Shown here: piece by piece, positions 63,615 through 64,000 of the stretch
Layout of the letters: every line of letters begins with the position of its first letter
Position numbering within the stretch: position 1 is the first letter of the stretch
DNA from: CAIQPS01 sp963843455
GTDB taxonomy: Bacteria > Actinomycetota > Thermoleophilia > RBG-16-64-13
Length of the DNA stretch: 64,000 nucleotides
NCBI GenBank assembly: GCA_963843455.1
Contig: CAWJKE010000006.1
Span: forward strand, 62,001-126,000
Reading direction: 5' to 3'
Program-made: the position numbers and the translations under genes
Notes under the pieces: generated by a model
The model's database searches: none
The model's input: only the letters and a program-made list of their open reading frames with translations
Told to the model about the DNA's origin: nothing

Positions 63615-64000
63615 ATGAACTCAGAGCTTGTCGCCAAACGTTTGCAGGACCGGGTGGCTCTCGTCACCGGCGGGGGTGGGACCAACAGCATCGGTCGCTC
63701 CATCTCGCTTCGCCTCGCGGCGGAAGGGGCCAAAATCGGCGTGCTCGACATCGATGCCGCCGGCGCGGCTCTCGTTGCAGATGAGATCGTGGCCGCCGGG
63801 GGAGAGGCGATCCCCATAACCTGCGACATCACCAGCGAGGAGCGCTGCAAGGCCGCGGCAAAGTTGCTCGCGGATACCTACGGCGGCAGGATCGACATCC
63901 TGGTGAACAACGCGGCGGCCTTTCGCGGGGTCTTGTCCAAGCAGCCCTGGCAGCCCTTCTACGAGTGGAAGGTGGAGGACTGGGACTACATGCTCGACGT
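63615..64000 (+). CDS. Short-chain dehydrogenase/reductase, 3'-truncated by window
   Basis: ATG 63615 follows AAGGAGG. The visible 128 residues have the NAD(P) motif VALVTGGGGTNSIGRSISLR, an acidic strand-2 end (GVLDID, suggesting NAD), CDITSEE and RIDILVNNAAAF, all SDR landmarks. The catalytic Ser-Tyr-Lys part lies beyond the window. The gene follows the FadH-like reductase by 12 bases, in one operon with GMC; together they could oxidise and reduce a cyclic substrate. Confidence 0.9.
   Translation, partial: MNSELVAKRLQDRVALVTGGGGTNSIGRSISLRLAAEGAKIGVLDIDAAGAALVADEIVAAGGEAIPITCDITSEERCKAAAKLLADTYGGRIDILVNNAAAFRGVLSKQPWQPFYEWKVEDWDYMLD

Overview
The window is high-GC bacterial DNA, densely coding on both strands. 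Several traits suggest an uncultured, largely anaerobic actinobacterial lineage: Tat lipoproteins with Thr/Ala-rich linkers, small membrane proteins of the DUF1469, DUF3618, DUF4332 and DUF7144 types, a YugP-type peptidase, HutC-type GntR control and many Asp/Glu/Gly/Ala-rich proteins. The taxonomic placement is inference. No rRNA, tRNA, CRISPR array, transposase or phage structural gene was seen.

Layout. 0-8.5 kb: a partial methyltransferase, then on the minus strand a response regulator, sensor kinase and Met-rich small secreted protein; a triple Fe-S CDGSH protein; a membrane-anchored beta-propeller protein; a GNAT acetyltransferase; a lipoprotein intradiol dioxygenase; an Fe-S flavoprotein; a pyruvate-kinase-C-like protein. 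8.8-17.7 kb: an ABC solute-binding protein, both subunits of a pyrogallol-phloroglucinol transhydroxylase, a divergently transcribed B12-dependent mutase resembling glutamate mutase but with most substrate-binding residues replaced, and an MmgE/PrpD protein. 17.8-28.5 kb: a membrane zinc peptidase, an FtsX/MacB-type permease whose ATPase is fused in one reading frame to a transmembrane helix and a degenerate multicopper-oxidase domain, and a large intact-site multicopper oxidase with repeated surface modules. 28.7-36 kb: a shortened isochorismatase-like protein, an RNB ribonuclease, a RecA-like ATPase, and a run of small stress or membrane proteins. 36-46 kb: the arginine deiminase pathway (arcB, arcC, arcA) with two APC permeases, a ZIP transporter and an atypical P-type ATPase. 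46-53.5 kb: an NAD-dependent epimerase, a secreted trypsin-like protease, a STAS protein, then a GntR regulator with two corrinoid proteins and two URO-D-type methyltransferases. 53.6-64 kb: a branched-chain-type ABC importer with two solute-binding proteins, a GMC oxidoreductase, a FadH-like flavin/Fe-S reductase and a partial SDR.

How the parts may work together (inference): corrinoid/URO-D methyltransferases are typical of anaerobic demethylation, for example of methoxylated compounds; transhydroxylase converts pyrogallol to phloroglucinol for anaerobic ring reduction; the ABC importers, GMC, FadH-like and SDR proteins suit uptake and reduction or oxidation of a cyclic substrate; the arginine deiminase route supplies ATP. 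The kinase with a Met-rich sensor loop, the Met-rich secreted protein, the MCO-like fusion transporter and the true MCO suggest metal (perhaps copper) handling at the cell surface.

An important caveat: many genes (0.6-3 kb, 25.2 kb, 34.6 kb, 53.8-58.8 kb, 62.8 kb) are broken into frames by what look almost everywhere like single inserted bases, mostly G or C, while protein conservation continues across each break. I treat these as probable sequence errors and annotate repaired spans.
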